Source: Diaporthe sp. PMI_573 (taxonomy: Eukaryota > Ascomycota > Sordariomycetes > Diaporthales > Diaporthaceae). Taken from it: DNA of 64,000 bases. The DNA is taken from NCBI GenBank assembly GCA_021399435.1, contig JAJTUP010000047.1, positions 434,001 to 498,000 on the forward strand. The letters are read 5' to 3'. The notes under the pieces are model-generated. The model was not told the origin of the DNA. It was given only the letters and a program-made list of their open reading frames with translations, and made no database searches. This document shows positions 11,281 to 21,418 of this stretch, one piece after another. The position numbers and the translations under genes were made by a program. Every line of letters begins with the position of its first letter. The first letter of the stretch is position 1.

Positions 11281-11743
11281 GTCTGCGATGCTATACTCTT
11301 AGTGGGGCTAGGTTGGCGCTGTTGCTTCGAAGCTGTGTCGCACCAAGCTTGTCGCACCTGGCCCTGTCACGGAGATTGAGGGGCGGCTAGTTGACAGCGT
11401 GGCTCTCAAGTGTTGGAAATGAATGTAGTGGGAAAAGGAATGTAGTGAATCGACTGATTTCTTCTAGCTAAATCAGCAACTCTTCTAAGATTCTCATATT
11501 ACTTATCTTTAGGAAGGAACGCTTTTACTTGAGTCAGAAGGGAATTAATTATAATAGGTTAATGCTTATACGAGAGAACTATAGTGATCAGTGCAGTGTA
11601 TTTATAATATCAAGCGTGCAACGGTGGATAGCGTAGCGACTTTCCATTTAGTGTATGTCCTTGCTTCCCGTCATCCTCTAGCTCGCAGCGCGATATGTCA
11701 ACTCCCCAAGTTATCAGCCCGTGATTCCCGTCCCACCGTAAAG
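11281..11743. other. Intergenic
   Basis: This is the 3' flank of the membrane protein gene followed by DNA of mixed composition. No gene is recognised. Confidence 0.5.
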
Positions 11744-11905
11744 TGTTTCGACGCTGCATCGGGTATGGGAGGCACGTGGTGGTGGAATCGATATCCCGGA
11801 TCACGATGCGATTGCGATGCGTCGGTCTACATTTTAAACTTCGCTCCGGAGTTGCTAGAGGATTGGGGCTTTCATAAACGTTGTCAATGGGAGGCATTTT
11901 GGTAA
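11744..11905 (+). pseudogene. Baeyer-Villiger monooxygenase fragment
   Basis: The frame includes [20 protein letters not shown] followed by CDCDASVY and FAPELLEDW. That is the conserved segment of Baeyer-Villiger/flavin monooxygenases after the first Rossmann fold (usually E-x-x-x-x-GGTWYWNRYPGARCD). The preceding FAD-binding glycine motif and all of the following domain are missing, and a stop follows at once. It is a remnant and not the source of the intact BVMO at 27223-29149, which it resembles only at family level. Confidence 0.65.
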
Positions 11906-12251
11906 CTGGCTTTACTCGCGTCCTCTTGGAGGACGCAACGGAGCATGGCAGGAAGAGAGCACTTGCTGCAATCATACTGCATCAGGAGACATCATACGCT
12001 GGACCGCGGTTGGGGATTTGGGTAGGAAAAGGCGGGTAATCAGCTTGGAGAGTGCTCTCGACTTGTAAGCTCGCAGGCCGCATAGAAATGGGAAAGAAAG
12101 TGGCGACGGTGAAAGGAGTCATGCGAAGGAGACAGTCGCGTCGAGACGGTCAGGGCAGGCCGTGGCAGATCGCGATCGCAAAATGCAGTGCTGTGGAGTG
12201 ATAAGGGAGTGTGTGAAAGGGGGGTACTTATAAAATTTTGAACAATACGGT
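11906..12251. other. Intergenic
   Basis: No gene or clear repeat is visible. Confidence 0.5.
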
Positions 12252-12525
12252 GCTAGTCTACCAAATCCATGAACTGTAGACTATCAAAGCCAGCAAATCC
12301 AGCAGCTGGAATTTGAAGATCTATCAAATCTACGAACTGTAAAAGCCAGCTCAAAGCCTAAGTGTACCTTTGTTCGTCAAATTTACCAAATCCACGAGTT
12401 GAGAAATCCACGGACCAGAAGATCTACGAACCACGAAACTAGAAGATCCACAAACTAGAAGATCCATGAACCAGAAGATCCACGAACTACAATCCTGGAA
12501 CCAAGTCCACAAAAGACAACTCCCC
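12252..12525. repeat. Degenerate 16-bp minisatellite
   Basis: Units close to AGAAGATCCACGAACT repeat irregularly. They are regular at about 12412-12490 and become looser and interspersed towards 12252. Substitutions between units are mostly C/T and A/G. The minus-strand translation repeats tryptophan- and serine-rich words, a product of the repeat and not evidence of coding. Confidence 0.75.
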
Positions 12526-12792
12526 GAGACCGCCACTAGAGCTATTGTTCTGTTTTGTCGTTGCTCTAAGCAAGAATGTGCATCCTAATTGTAGATTTCA
12601 GTATCCAATTAAGATTGCAGCACTGTTTTTATCTGACTTAATGTATCCTTAAACTGGCAAGAAAGAGGCAATGCCCGTATCAACGGAATGGAGTTCATGA
12701 CCGTGTTGCTAAAACCTTAGACCGGCAATTTCAAGCCCATCTATCTTAAGTCCCATGGAAATTTCCTCATTGCTTGCAAACTTCAGCCAACC

Positions 12793-13356
12793 ATGCCACC
12801 CAACATTCAGCTCGCAGCTCAAGTCGATCAACCCAAAGAGCCTAAGAAATCCCTGTCTCCTAAGTTCTTTGACCTCATCGTCGATGAGGAACCAGCACTC
12901 AACGAGCAGCGGCGTCTCTGCGCGTCGGAGTTTCTCAAGCTTGTCCAGCAAGCCACGAGCACCGACGACCCCAGCCTCAAATCAGCCGAGAAAGACAAGC
13001 CGGGCGCTGACTCGCGGTTGTACAAGTTCGACCCAAAGAACTTCAAGAACGTCCTGGTCTTCTTCAACACAAACCTCGACAACAGAAATGAGTGCCCTAT
13101 ACTAGGTATGATGAAAGCTGCCCATTTCCGGCAGATCTATACCGTCTACAAGATACTCATGAATCCAATCACCAACGGTGTAAATGGCCTTTGTATGGCC
13201 CTGGATGTTGGGTTTGGTAGGACAAGGTTGGCACTGCCCTACGTCTGCGCCACGGCTATCATCATGTTGCTGTGGACGCAAGCCAAAGCAGAGTGCAAGA
13301 CCAAGAAGCCTGAATTCCATCTTCCAAACGGCAATAAAGACAAGAATGTGTGCTGA
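12793..13356 (+). CDS. Hypothetical protein, 187 aa, uncertain
   Basis: This is an open frame with ATG in good context (ACCATGCC) and normal composition. The first half is charged and proline/lysine rich; residues around 145-165 form one hydrophobic stretch. I recognise no domain. A possible 5' splice site (GGTATG) near 13106 could mean that only the first ~104 residues are exon. The second half lies opposite another long frame on the minus strand, so one of the two is a shadow. Confidence 0.25.
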   Translation: MPPNIQLAAQVDQPKEPKKSLSPKFFDLIVDEEPALNEQRRLCASEFLKLVQQATSTDDPSLKSAEKDKPGADSRLYKFDPKNFKNVLVFFNTNLDNRNECPILGMMKAAHFRQIYTVYKILMNPITNGVNGLCMALDVGFGRTRLALPYVCATAIIMLLWTQAKAECKTKKPEFHLPNGNKDKNVC

Positions 13357-13677
13357 TACATTCCGCTGAGCTGTTTTTGCCAGCGTAAAGTTTCGAGGCG
13401 AGGTGTCTACATAAGCAGCGATGACCGCATTTGGAGATAGAGGCGCAAGCTTCTTAGATGGTGACGATTTTCGTTTAATAACCAGTCTTGCCAATGAGCC
13501 ACGTAATCCAAGTTCTTGGTCTGCATGGAATAGCTGCTTCCTTGGTTTCATGATACCATAGGCAATAGTATCTCGGAGAGGATGATACCAGCCGTGTTGA
13601 CCGGCCACCAGGATAAAGTATATAGGGAATATTAGCATGATATAGATCACATTATACCCGGATAAGAAAAGGCTTAC

Positions 13678-14430
13678 CCCATTCAGCCGCGGAAAGGCGT
13701 GGATTTCCTGTAATAGTTTAACCATCACAGGGAAATTCTCTTTTACGTTCCAATATCCATTCGTTTCGGCACCTGAGAGCTGACCGATTCGGACGTAACT
13801 TACTTCCATCTCCGAATGCCAGTCATCCGCGGCATTGGCTAGCAAATGCTCACAAACTAGCTTTGCCTTACTGTATCCAAGATTGATGGAACAGCGATTG
13901 TCTGTGACTTTCCTCTCAGGCACCATGTTAACTCCGTGGATTTTATTGTAGTTGCCCACAACCGCCACAGATGATGTAAAGAGCAGCCGGGGTTTGGTTG
14001 ATGGCCTGGTGCTGTGGATATCTCTGGCTAGCCGAAGGAGCCCTCAAAGTAATGCGAACTGACTTTCAAACAATTCCAGAGGTAATCGGAAATCCATCGG
14101 CCAAGCCGCGTGTAGGACATGTATGACCGTGTTGCAAAGACTCTTGTAGTCTCCGTTTGATAAGCCCAGTCTATTGACCACTGAATCAGCCTCTCCATCA
14201 GCCTGCACTAGAGCGATCTTGGACCAGAAGTAAGGCAAGATAGTGATCCCACTACGCTCTATGGCTTCGATCTGCCTCCGGAACAAATGATTGCTTTGCC
14301 CTGGTTTGGAGCGGAAAAGACAGATCACCCAAGCAACCTCTAATCTAGTAATCAGTTGTGACAGAAGCCATAAGCCTAGGCTACCTATGCTTCCTATAAG
14401 GAGTATGACTAGATTGTAATTATCTTTTAA
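13678..14430 (-). pseudogene. NRPS-like thioester-reductase domain remnant
   Basis: On the minus strand the sequence reads like the NAD(P)-binding reductase (TR) domain of NRPS-like carboxylate/thioester reductases. It has LLIGSIGSLGLWLL (Rossmann GxxGxxG), CLFRSKPGQSN, LVQAD, HVLHAAWPMDFR, LLFTSSVAVVG, the catalytic region LGYSKAKLVCEHLL (Y-x-x-x-K) and VSYVRIGQLSG. The two open parts (14328-14044 and 13968-13678) are in the same frame. A TGA at about 14043-14045 interrupts them where CGA (Arg) is expected, a single C-to-T change. Upstream of 14430 the DNA becomes AT-rich, and no adenylation or carrier domain can be read. It is a broken relic of a much larger enzyme. Confidence 0.7.
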
Positions 14431-15094
14431 TAAGCTAAATCGGCAGACATATTTGTTTATATTAGTATCATTATTACCAGAATTGCCAGAAGCCTATTGC
14501 TAGCTCTGTAAAGCCAGGGCTAAACTCTTAATAGTAGTATTTCTATAGATTAGATCTATAGTAATTTAGCTACTAGGCAGGAGATTTAATCTTTCTCAAA
14601 ATTTTACAATAATTACATTCTTTATTTATACTAATTATATTAAATTAATTCCTAATACCGTAAAGTTATTATTAAGATCTAAATTATAACTAGACTATAT
14701 TATATAGGGTAATTTTAAATAACTTTATTTTAGGTTTTAAGGCTAACTAAGCCTTTTAATTAGGCTATTTATTATTATAAACTTTTTAAATCTCTTTGTT
14801 AAAATAGTAATATACTTCTTTTTTTAATAAAAAATCTTTATTAAACCTTAGCAGGCTTTAATATAGTCTAAAAACTACTATTTTTAATATTAACTATATC
14901 TAAAAATAGTTATCTATTTAGTAAAGTAAGGTTTATATAGTAGGCTATAATAATTTTTTAAAACTCTAAATATTCTTTACAAGCCAAACTAACTTAATAA
15001 AGATGCTAATCTCTAATCTGCCTTTTCTAAATACTATTACAGTATTAACAAGATTAACTCTATATATTATCGACTTAAGCGGGCCCGGCTAGAC
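14431..15094. other. AT-rich RIP-type block
   Basis: Very AT-rich with TA-dense sequence and no open frames. It probably includes the decayed 5' part of the NRPS-like gene and transposon debris, but nothing specific can be read. Confidence 0.6.
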
Positions 15095-15576
15095 TGTTAA
15101 AAACACCTAGATTAAGGGCAGAGGGCTAAGGGTAGAGGGACATAGTAAGGCTGTAGTCAAGATATTCTTCAACACCTCACAGAGAACAAATTCAAGGAAG
15201 GAGGAGGCAAGCTAGGTGTAGGAGGGAAAAAGTTGATCTGACTGAAGAACTAACTATCTATCTAAGAGGAAAAGGCTAGGTATATATACATAGAAGGTTC
15301 GGACCTTCGGAGAGGTATATCCCTCCGACGGAGAGAATAATGACTCGAGAAAAACAGGGGCTAGAAAGAGAAATGGAAAGGGCGGAAGGGATAACTCCGA
15401 TAAGAAGATTCTGCCAAGCTAGGCTAGCTGGTTTCTCCACTTATATCTAGAGGCTTGCATAGATAGCCTATTCTTTCTGAAGGAGGCGGATAGGGGCTGA
15501 GGGAGGCTGGAAGGGCTTTGAAGGGGCTGAAGGAGGCTGAAGGGGTCTAGGGGTCTGAAGGAGGCTGTTTATAACA
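15095..15576 (-). repeat. LTR (3' LTR of the minus-strand Gypsy element)
   Basis: 482 bp, beginning TGTTA and ending TAACA on the plus strand. It matches 20935-21418 along its whole length apart from scattered transitions. Confidence 0.9.
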
Positions 15577-16011
15577 GTAGGCCCTTCTTTCCAAAGCGAG
15601 TTCCACGAGCTGGTTTAAAACAAAAACAAGGACAAATAAACAAATAAATATCTAGGGCTGGTGAGGGTACCGGGCCAGGTACTTCGAATAGGCCTCGGTC
15701 TCAGAGATATTTTCCAAAGGTTCCCAGGTAGGTGTATCATAGCCTACCCAGCTAACTAAGAACTGGCATTTCTTTCCTCTAATCCTAGAATCAAGAATTT
15801 CCTTTACCCAGAATTCCTCTTCCCCTTCAACCTCGATAGGGGGGGGTAGAGGAATAACTTAGTTAGGGAGAGGATCTTCGGCTAGGGGTTCAAGTAGAGA
15901 AACGTGAAAAACTAGGTATATTTTTATACTAGGGGGAAGCTTGAGTTTATAGACATAGGGAGAGATTTTCTGAGATATCTCGAAGGGCCCTAAGCGTTTA
16001 AAATCGAGCTT
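15577..16011 (-). mobile_element. Gypsy element 3' region (end of integrase and PPT)
   Basis: This is the downstream part of pol with stops. A purine-rich GGAAAGAAGGG lies just before the 3' LTR on the minus strand and is the likely polypurine tract. Confidence 0.6.
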
Positions 16012-17573
16012 TTAAAAAGGCCTAGTAGTGCGAATATAGCAGCGAAGTAGCCATACTCGAGAGCCCAGAGCAAAATTCGGAGCGGATCGTCGACTTTTAT
16101 TTGCCTGCTCAGAATAGGCTTCCTGAGCCAGGCGGATTTCTGAACGGATAAAATTCTCGAGGTCTGAAAACAAAGAAGTAAATTCTTTTACTTCTTCTGG
16201 GGTCGAATCTAGGGCTGGAAGTAGGGAGTCGAAACGAGGGTGAAAGCCGTAGTTGGCAAAAAAAGGCGAAATCTTGGTTGCTGAAGAAACAGAATTATTA
16301 TAAGCAAATTCAGCCATAGAGAGCCAGTCTGCCCAGTCGTCTTGTTGATAGGATATGTACCCTCGAAGGTATTGTTCCAATAGGGCATTAATAGCTTCTG
16401 TTTGGCCGTCAGACTGTGGGTGGTTTGCAGTAGAAAAATTCTGCTTAATTCCGAGTAACCCACACAGGGCTTTAGAAAATTCGGAAATAAAAATAGAACC
16501 TCGATCAGAGATAAATTCGAAGGAAGACCGTGAAGACGAAAGATATTATCTCTAAATAGTAGGGCCCAGCCTTTAGAATCCAGAGTAGTGTTGCAGGGCA
16601 CAAAATGGCTCATTTTTGAGAGTCGGTCGACAAAAACAATAATAGCGTCGAAAGAATTCGAAAGGGGTAGGCCAGTAATTAGATCCATAGAAATAGAAGT
16701 CCAGCGTTTCTGAGGAATTTCCAAAGGTTTCAGAAAGCCGAAGGGGGGTAGTCGGGAGGGCTTAATTCTAGAACAAATGGAGCAATTTCGAATGTACTGC
16801 TGAATAGTCTTTCGAATAGAAGGCCACCAGAAATCCCGAGTAATTAATTCGAAGGTAGAGGCAATGCCAGGGTGGCCAGCAGCTGGGTGGGAGTGTCGAG
16901 AAGAAATAACCTGTCTCCTTAGGTCGCCCTCTGGTATATAAACCAGATTTCGAATAAGAAGGAGGCCGTTTTGAATAGAGCAAGTAGCTAAATCTATAGC
17001 TGGGTGTCGAGGGGCTGAATTCGGAGGGTTTTTAAGTAGTGATTGAATTTCCTTAAAAAAGGGGTCTGAAGGAAGGGCTGAGCGAATAGTCGAAAGGTTA
17101 AAGGCAGATTCGAATTCCGAGAGAGTAGGGGCAGCTAAGGCAGCTATAGCTCTTGGATATACTATCTTTTTAGATGGTACAATAGTTTTTTCAGAGGCTA
17201 TAGCCGCTATGCCTCCCTTTTGATCTTGGGGTCTTCGAGTAAGGGCATCGGCTCGAGTATTTAACTCCCCTGGGCGAAAAGAAATAACAAAATTCATGCC
17301 AGAGAGCTCATTAGCCCACCGGGCCTGTCGTCTATTCAAGACTTTTTTCGAAGTAAAGGCAGACAGATTTGAATGGTCTGTAAGAACCGTAAGGGGTTTG
17401 GCAAGAGACTCAGTATATAAACGGTATTCAGATAGGGCGTCTACAATAGCTAGCATCTCTTTATCCCCTATCCCATAGTTCTCTTCGGCTTGGGTAAGCT
17501 TTCGGGATCTGTAGGCAATAGGGTGTAAGAGGTGCTTTCCATTATAGGGCACCTTTTGGGAAAAGATAGCCAA
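16012..17573 (-). pseudogene. Gypsy pol: RNase H and integrase
   Basis: Two overlapping open frames encode consecutive pieces. RNase H has HPIAYRSRKLTQAEENY and LTDHSNL. The integrase zinc region has HSHPAAGHPG followed by CSICSR (HHCC), then the catalytic core start WTSISMDLITGLP and FVDRLSKMSHF. The frame changes near 16350, so a frameshift separates the integrase core from its C-terminal part (16012-16380). The 5' RT part is continuous only with interruptions. Confidence 0.85.
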
Positions 17574-18560
17574 AATAACGTTATCTAAGGAGTCAGTTTC
17601 GAGAATAGAGTCAAGGGTAGGATTAAAATAGCGAAGAATAGGTTCTGAAGTAAATAGCTCCTTCAGGGCTTCAAAGGCTTTTTACTAGGGGGGGTCCTAA
17701 AAGAAGGGCTGGGATTTTCAAAGTAATAAAAACAAAGGTCAGCAGACAAGCAAATATTTTCAAATAAATCTTCAGTAGAAATTAGCGAATCCAAGGAATG
17801 ACTAAAGCTCTTTAACTAAAGAAGGGGCCTTCCAGTCTCAAATAGTAGCCACCTTAGTCGAATCTATAGAAATCCCTTCCAGAGAGATAATAAAACTAAG
17901 GAAGGTAGTCAAAGTAGTAAAAAATTCATACTTTTCGCCTTTAATAAACAAGCCAGCCTCAGCTAATTTCTCAAGGACAGCTCGAAGGTACTAGGAGTAT
18001 TCCTTTTCTAAATTCGAGAAAATAAGGATATCGTCTATATAGACGACCACAAAGATATCGAGAAATTCTCTCAAAACATAATTAATGAAAGACTAAAGAC
18101 GGCTAGGGCATTAGTTAGCCCAAAGGGCATTACTATATATTTAAAAAGGCCATATCTAGTACGGAAGGCTATAAGGGGTTCATCACCCTGGCGAATTCAA
18201 ATCTAGTTAAAACCCTAGTAAAGATCTAGGCAAGAAAAGATTTTAGCTCCAGAGAGCCATTAAAGAGAGTCATCTATTAAGGGTAAGGGGGTCTTATTAC
18301 GCCTAGTTATAGCATTTAGGGCCCTATAGTCGACACAAAAGCAAAGTCCACCTCCTAGCTTTCAAACAAAGAGGACAGGTAAGGCAGCAGATAACGAAGA
18401 TAGCTTAATATAGCCCTTTTTCAGGTTATCGTCTAAATAGACTCGGAGAGCCTAGAGCTCAAGATCTAACATAGGGTATAGGGGGCCAAAGGGAGCTGAT
18501 TTTCCTTCTTTAAGTTCTATAGGGCAGTCAAGCATACCCCTATAAGGAGGGAGCCTTTCA
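17574..18560 (-). pseudogene. Gypsy pol: reverse transcriptase, broken
   Basis: The minus-strand translation shows the polymerase motif VVVYIDDILIFSN around 18010-18065 and other RT blocks, but stop codons interrupt the frame many times. Confidence 0.8.
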
Positions 18561-18571
18561 GCATCCCTTTT

Positions 18572-19234
18572 TCAAAAAAGAGGGAGAAGGTCGTGAAATT
18601 GGTCAGGTATCTTTAACCGAAGAAATTCCTCTTCTTCTTCAGGGGATTCTTCGTTTCCTTCAGAAGCTAGGTGGTCCTTAATTTCTTGAATAGAGACCCT
18701 ATAGATCTGGGCCTTATCCCGTTTGGCGAATCGAAAAAGGGCTGCACTAGAAATTCTCGCTACCACAGGGTTGTTGGCCGAGAAGGGCGAAGTCGAGGCT
18801 AGAGGCAAAGGCTGAATAGTCGAAGCTAAAGGCAAAGAACGAGTAGGCAAACAAGAAAGCTGGCAAATATCCGAGGTAAAAGAGATCGAGCCGGTCTTCC
18901 AGTCTATAATAGGGTTATGGTAGGAAAGCCAAGAACGCCCTAGAATGGCTGGGTAACCAGAGATTTTCGTAACTTGAAAAATAGAAGTTTCAAGGTGCTG
19001 GTCGATCTGGAGGCAAATATCGACTTCATAGAGAATATCTCCAGCAGAAGACTCCCTTCCATCCACTACTAATAGAGCTTCAGGGCGAGTTTTCTTCCAA
19101 AGGGGGTACCCTTGGGCAAGGGCAAAGTCAAAGTTAATAAAACAAGAAGTAGCTCCCAAATTAATCATTATTAATCCAGGAGTACCAGAGAGAGTAGCTA
19201 GGAGGATGAGAGGGGCCTTATTTCCAAGGTCCAA
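18572..19234 (-). pseudogene. Gypsy aspartic protease region
   Basis: This 220-aa open frame carries the retropepsin-like core. The active-site motif is altered: NLGATSCFI stands where D-S-G-A-T-S is expected, so the catalytic Asp is lost. A later ILGRSWL block, typical of these proteases, is kept. With the active site gone the protein could not mature. Confidence 0.75.
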
Positions 19235-20934
19235 AGAGTGAATATAGTAGGTCGAAATCAGGGTCGGGATAGGTCAAAAAACAGGCAAAGTAGGGGCCAA
19301 AGTAGGGGGCGAAGTCTAAGTCTAAATAGGGGTCGAAGGGCTAGGGGGCCCTAGCAGGCTAAAGGGCCGAAAGCTAGGGGGCCCTAGCGGGCTGGTGGCA
19401 GGGGTGTCCAGGGGGTTCAGTGGGCCAGCTACAGGGGGTTCCAGGGGCCCTTCAGGGGGTCCTGTCCCCATACATTAGGTCAAAAGCAGTCCATCAGATT
19501 CCTCCACCAATCCATCAGGGTTAGGGTCATCCTCAGGGTCAAAAATACTAGATTTTTCAGAGTATTTTTTAGTATCATCATCAATTAAATCTTCAACCAA
19601 GGGCAGCTTATAAGAAGGCGAGAAGTCTAAGGCAAAATATAGAGCAGGCTATAAGACGGGCGGTGACTATAGCGAAGTCAGTTCACATTCTAAGGGCAAA
19701 TAAAAATTCCAACAGCTAATAGGAGCGGGTAAATTAGGCTGTAGGCTAACTACCCACTCTCTTTTCCCGAATAGGGTACTAGGGCCGAAGAAGTAGGGGT
19801 TGAATTAGACAGTATAAAAAGAGCAGTGGCGGCAGAGGCAGGAGTGAATTTCTTTCTTCCAGGGTAGGGGCAGTCTCAAACAAAGTAGCCCGGCTAGCCA
19901 CAGTAGGTACAGAGATTATTAGCCCTTCAAAAGGCCTTCCTCTAGGCCAAATCCAGTTCCATAAGGCCTAAGGTCGAAATGGGAGCAGCTAGGCGAATAG
20001 CTGGCTAGGTAATAGGGGTAGGGGCTAGAATCAGAGGCTAGGATTTTTTCTTTTCCTTCTAGCAGGCAAAAAGGTCGTTATCCAGAGAAATACACTTATT
20101 CACATAAGAAGAAAAATCCAGAGGCATGTCTCGGCCAACCAGGAGGTCCTTAAGGTTCTCTTTTAGACCTCTACAAAAGTAAGTGATTTTTACCATATTA
20201 GAGGTCCAGCCGAGAATAGAGACGAGGGGGACGAATTTTGAATAATAGGCCAAGCAGGAGGTTTCCTATTTTAGAGCCCATAGGTCTCTTTCAGCAGTAC
20301 CAAGGGCATCTAGGTCGTCAAAGGCAGCTTAAAGGGCTGAGAAGAATTCCGAATAGGTAATAAAATCAGAGAGGCCAGTAGAAAGGTCGAGGTAGGGGGA
20401 GAACCAAGAAAGGGCCGAATCTCAGAGGAAGGAGGCCAAATAGGCTATTTTAGCCAAATCTACCAAGAAGCAGAATAGGTCCAAAGAAAAGACTAGTTAC
20501 AGTTAGGTAGCAAAAAATCTAAATTTTTCCTTACCCCCTGAATAGAGGTCAGGAGGCGAGAGGCGAGGAACCAAGGGCTAAGAGGGTGGCTAGGACGAGA
20601 AGGAGGCAGAAGCTAAAGGAAAGATTTCCTTCTAGGCAATTCTTTATCCTAGAGTATAGAACGCGAAGAGAACTACCCTACCCAGACCATCTATATCTTC
20701 AAGAAAAATAGGGCCCTAAATAGAGGTCTAGGAGGCAGACTAGCCTCCTCGAGAGAAGGCAGAGAGGACGAGGGTAATCTGAGGGCCAGAGATTCCAGAA
20801 GGCAGTAGTGGATTAATTCCCACAAAATCCCTAGGGATAGAGGGGAGGAAATCAAAAAGGGTCTACCAGTCTGAAGTCATCATGGAAACCAAGAGGGGAC
20901 GAAAAGAGGTGGGAAGATATCAGTCAGATCAAGC
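19235..20934 (-). pseudogene. Gypsy gag region, degraded
   Basis: A gag fragment is open at 20059-20253. A zinc-knuckle remnant reading LCTYCG-x-PGYF is at about 19880-19915, with Tyr at the place of the expected His (a C-to-T change) and stops around it. No intact gag frame remains. Confidence 0.7.
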
Positions 20935-21418
20935 TATTAAAAACACCTAGATTAGGGGGCAGAGGGCTAAGGGTAGAGGGACATAGTAAGGCTGTAGTCA
21001 AGATATTCTTCAACACCTCACAGAGAACAAATTCAAGGAAGGAGGAGGCAAGCTAGGTATAAGAGGGAAAAAGTTAATCTAACTGAAGAACTAACTATCT
21101 ATCTGAGAGGAAAAAGCTAGGTATATATACATAGAAGGTTCGGACCTTCGGAGAGGTATATTCCTCCAGCAGAGAGAATAATAACTCGAGAAAAACAGGG
21201 GCTAGAAAGAGAAATAGGAAAGGGCGGAAGGAATAACTCCAATAAGAAGATTCTACCAAGCTAGGCTAGCTAGTTTCTCCACTTATATCTAGAGGCTTGT
21301 ATAGATAGCCTATTCTTTCTGAAGGAGGCGGATAGGGGCTGAGGGAGGCTGGAAGGGCTTTGAAGGGGCTGAAGGAGGCTGAAGGGGTCTGGGGGTCTGA
21401 AGGAGGCTGTTTATAACA
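20935..21418 (-). repeat. LTR (5' LTR of the minus-strand Gypsy element)
   Basis: 484 bp. Its first bases are TATTA instead of TGTTA, a G-to-A change at the LTR end. Differences from the other LTR are almost all transitions, many of them TG-to-TA. Confidence 0.9.

Larger units (their letters stand above)
15095..21418 (-). mobile_element. Ty3/Gypsy LTR retrotransposon, RIP-affected
   Basis: This is a 6.3-kb element on the minus strand bounded by two LTRs (15095-15576 and 20935-21418). Reading from the right: 5' LTR, gag with a zinc-knuckle remnant, aspartic protease, reverse transcriptase with an intact YIDDILIFS motif (about 18010-18065), RNase H, integrase, a purine-rich tract next to the 3' LTR, 3' LTR. 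The PR-RT-RH-IN order is Ty3/Gypsy. Stops and missense changes interrupt every frame, so it is not autonomous. No matching target-site duplication is visible at its outer edges. Confidence 0.9.

Noticed and set aside
12351..12536. Trp-rich repetitive peptide on the minus strand
   Set aside because: It is the translation of the 16-bp minisatellite; no start context or flanking exon.
13102..13677. C-terminal extension of the NRPS-like reductase frame
   Set aside because: The minus frame stays open, but after the likely donor at 13677 the text no longer resembles a reductase; it may be intron or antisense to the plus-strand frame.
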